From Azotobacter beijerinckii (GTDB lineage: Bacteria > Pseudomonadota > Gammaproteobacteria > Pseudomonadales > Pseudomonadaceae): a DNA stretch of 64,000 nucleotides. Shown one piece after another: positions 62,016-64,000 of the stretch. Position numbers and translations under genes: made by a program. The notes below the pieces were generated by a model, which searched no databases, was not told where the DNA came from, and saw only the letters and a program-made list of their open reading frames with translations. Location: positions 160,509 through 224,508 of the forward strand of contig NZ_FOFJ01000001.1 of the NCBI RefSeq assembly GCF_900110885.1, written 5' to 3'. Every line of letters begins with the position of its first letter. Positions within the stretch are counted from its first letter, which is position 1.

Positions 62016-63020
62016 GTGATCTTGAAGGAAAAGGACTCGGCTGTAAGCCAGGATATAAAGGCAGCCGCCGGTAATAACCACGAAAAAGACGTTGCCTACT
62101 ACCTGCGCAGAGAGTTTGCCGATGCGAAAGATGTTCTCGTGCTCAATGACATTCGTATCGAGCACGCCGGCGAGAAGGCACAGATCGACCATCTCGTATT
62201 GCACCCCAAAGGATTCCTCATTATCGAATCCAAGAGCATCTGTGGCGAGTTGAAGGTTAATGCCCAGGGCGAGTGGAGTCGGAGTTACAAAGAGCAGTGG
62301 ATGGGTATGGCCTCCCCCATTCGCCAGGCAGAGATTCAGGCCGACTTGCTGCGTGACTGGCTGAATACCCACCGCGAGTCCTTTTTCGACAAGATTCCGT
62401 TGCTTGGCAGAACATTGGGCGTGGTAGGTTATGAATGGAAAGTTCTATGCGCCGTCAGCAGTAACGCTATCCTGCACCGCGAAGGGATGCCCCAAAAAGT
62501 CTCCGAGCAAGTCATAAAAGCGGAGTTCATTGCAATAAAAGTAAAGGAAGTTAGTGCTACAAAAGGGCTCCTGCACTCCTTCGTCACTACTCAGCCGCTC
62601 TACACACAGAAAGCCTTGGAGCAACTTTCAAGCTTTATTCTTGAAAAGCAACCTGCAAATCATACCCAAACTGACCACACACTCGCCACGCCAACAGTAC
62701 AATCGCCGGTTGTTTCCACACCATGCGAAGCGGCGCCCCCCGCCCCCCAAATCGAGCCGCCAACCCTCAGCCTATCGCCAATGCCGCTGCCTTGTCGGAA
62801 GTGCGGTAAAAGCGACGCCCTTACCGACATGTGGGGAAAATATGGCTATTACGTCAAATGCGGGCATTGCCAAGGCAATACCCCAATGAAAAAATCCTGT
62901 CCACGCTGTCACTCCGAAAAGACCCGCGTGACCAAGCAACTGGATAAATACTTCCTAGCTTGTGAAGACTGCGCCCACAGTAGCCTGATATTTCAAAACA
63001 AGGCAACGGAGTCTGCATAA
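62016..63020 (+). CDS. NERD-domain protein with C-terminal zinc ribbons
   Basis: 334 residues. The NERD domain (about 20-160) shows the nuclease-like core: conserved Glu/Asp in AQIDHLVLHPKGFLIIESKSICGEL, matching the D-...-E-x-K motif of PD-(D/E)XK-like nucleases. A low-complexity Pro/Thr linker precedes two zinc-ribbon pairs (CRKCGK...CGHC near 262-290 and CPRCHSEK...CEDC near 298-322). It has no membrane segment. GTG start at 62016 with ACGGAG before it. Base composition is lower in GC than metH, suggesting acquisition. DNA or RNA processing or defence roles are possible. The substrate is unknown. Confidence 0.85.
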   Translation: MILKEKDSAVSQDIKAAAGNNHEKDVAYYLRREFADAKDVLVLNDIRIEHAGEKAQIDHLVLHPKGFLIIESKSICGELKVNAQGEWSRSYKEQWMGMASPIRQAEIQADLLRDWLNTHRESFFDKIPLLGRTLGVVGYEWKVLCAVSSNAILHREGMPQKVSEQVIKAEFIAIKVKEVSATKGLLHSFVTTQPLYTQKALEQLSSFILEKQPANHTQTDHTLATPTVQSPVVSTPCEAAPPAPQIEPPTLSLSPMPLPCRKCGKSDALTDMWGKYGYYVKCGHCQGNTPMKKSCPRCHSEKTRVTKQLDKYFLACEDCAHSSLIFQNKATESA

Positions 63021-63134
63021 ACAATAGACAGTGTAAATGTGTGCTCCCATGCTACTCCGCCTGGGAGCGCATCTACGGACTATCTGCACCTCGGCATGCC
63101 CCGAAAAGGGCCAACCGATAGCAGCCTGGCAGCT

Positions 63135-63443
63135 TCAGCGATCGGCTGTCGGCGAGCCCGAACGCCGCACGATCTTGATCTTGTATTGCAGATTCGGTTT
63201 GCGCGTCACGCTGATCGCCCGGCGAGTCACGGTGTCGAAGGTGATGTTCCAGAAGCCGCTGCTCGGCACCCGGATCTTCGCCGGAAAACGGTCGAAGGCG
63301 CCGCCGTGGTAGCCATGCCGCCCACCGTTCTTGAAGCTGCGGAAATTCGCATCGTTCATCAGGCGGATATTGCACGGCTGCGAGCTTTCGATGACGACCA
63401 GATCGCCCTCGTTCAGTTGCTCGCGCTGGTGGATAAATTTCAT
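63135..63443 (-). CDS. DUF1883 domain protein
   Basis: 102 residues. The ATG at 63443 begins MKFIHQREQLNEGDLVVIE, followed by CNIRLMNDANFRSFKNGGRHGYHGG and FWNITFDTV, as in DUF1883 proteins, small beta-rich proteins sometimes fused to TIR or other effector modules. Here it stands alone. The function is unknown. The region upstream of 63443 is open in frame, but the extra residues are not conserved. Confidence 0.75.
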   Translation of the reverse strand: MKFIHQREQLNEGDLVVIESSQPCNIRLMNDANFRSFKNGGRHGYHGGAFDRFPAKIRVPSSGFWNITFDTVTRRAISVTRKPNLQYKIKIVRRSGSPTADR

Positions 63444-63742
63444 CGCGGGTTCCAGAGCTGCTTGCAAAGCGGGACGCGACGATAGCACACGGAGCCAACC
63501 CCCTGAGAGCCATCCGGCCGCCGGCTGCATGACCGATCAAGAGCGCCCAACAGGCTTTGCGGAACTACGAGGGACTCACTGACGCCGACAAGGCTTCGTA
63601 GCGTGCAACGGCCTCCTCCAGATTGAAAAACATCCGTTCCGGCCCCAGCGTCTGACCGTAACCGCTCCATAAACCCTACCTTCGAAACCGCGCCCTGAGA
63701 TCTGATGCTGAGCTCCCGATTCCTTCTGGAACTTGCCCCGCA
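63444..63742. other. Intergenic region with a possible short remnant frame
   Basis: About 300 bases without a supported gene. On the minus strand a small frame ending at 63565 reads GPERMFFNLEEAVARYEALS. It looks like a true protein tail but has no start or family call. No tnpA of IS66 type is visible before the tnpB start, and no clear terminal inverted repeat. Confidence 0.35.
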
Positions 63743-64000
63743 TGATGCGTCCCGCCCCCAACGTCAAAGCTGTTTACCTCTACCCCAAGCCGGTCGATTT
63801 CCGTAAATCCATCAATGGCCTGGCAGCCCTGGTCGAGTTGGATATCAAGGTCGCGGTGTTCGACCCTGTGTTGTTCGTCTTCCTCAATCGCACACGCAAC
63901 CAAGTGAAAATTCTGTACTGGCATCGCAACGGCTTCTGTCTGTGGCTCAAGCGCCTGGAGGCCGAGCGGTTCAAGACCAAGCCGGATGTGGGTGACGAAG
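63743..64000 (+). mobile_element. tnpB: IS66-family TnpB (accessory), 5' part, runs off the window
   Basis: The frame runs open from ATG 63743 to the window end (86 codons) and carries the IS66 Orf2 signature VYLYPKPVDFRKSINGLAAL, followed by VFLNRTRNQVKILYWHRNGFCLWLKRLE. The accessory protein is needed with TnpA and TnpC for transposition. A second ATG at 63746 is equally possible. The transposase gene should follow beyond the window, so its completeness is not known. Confidence 0.85.

Overview
The window is a high-GC gammaproteobacterial chromosome segment from the Pseudomonadaceae (Pseudomonas or Azotobacter type). This is judged from the protein sequences (Cti, NfuA, MuxABC-OpmB, FabA/FabB, a PilU-like ATPase) and from REP-like palindromes of the Pseudomonas kind. 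The two ends, about 0-3 kb and 62-64 kb, have lower GC and carry gene fragments, an integrase remnant and an IS66-type gene, so they look like accessory DNA.

Layout. 0-3 kb: the 5' part of a PL7 alginate lyase, three related copies of an apparently structured non-coding unit, two small unknown genes and the tail of a tyrosine recombinase. 3-11 kb: ybiT, a cold-shock/DUF1294 protein, uppP, two unknown small genes, nfuA and cti. 11-20 kb: a complete muxA-muxB-muxC-opmB RND efflux operon with a REP-like palindrome between muxB and muxC. A 265-bp nested palindromic element lies upstream of it. 20-31 kb: tamA-tamB, an acetyltransferase, xthA, a phosphate-binding/OmpA fusion, a pilU-like ATPase and ppiC. 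31-39 kb: an MFS transporter, a sensor kinase/sigma-54 activator pair, sixA, gpsA, fabA and fabB.

39-58 kb is the most interesting part. Every gene is on the minus strand. The upstream block begins with a 1920-residue multicopper oxidase of the MofA/MnxG/McoA (Mn(II) oxidase-like) class. It is followed by a beta-propeller gene broken by a 177-bp IS-derived element, two SCO-type copper chaperones and a cytochrome c/ligand-binding fusion with a 3' frameshift. The downstream block has a lone receiver protein, a GspE ATPase, PilM/N/O/P-like inner-membrane proteins, a secretin and three pseudopilins, with no GspF. A near-consensus sigma-54 promoter lies directly before the oxidase, with three (TT)CCCC-N6-GGGG(AA)-type dyads 130-210 bp upstream of it. 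Two more dyads precede the secretion block. I infer that an NtrC-type regulator co-controls the oxidase and a dedicated secretion machine. The kinase/activator pair at 32.2-35.0 kb is one candidate for that regulator.

58-64 kb: metH with a strong terminator, a NERD-domain/zinc-ribbon protein, a DUF1883 protein and a partial IS66 tnpB. No rRNA, tRNA or CRISPR array was seen.
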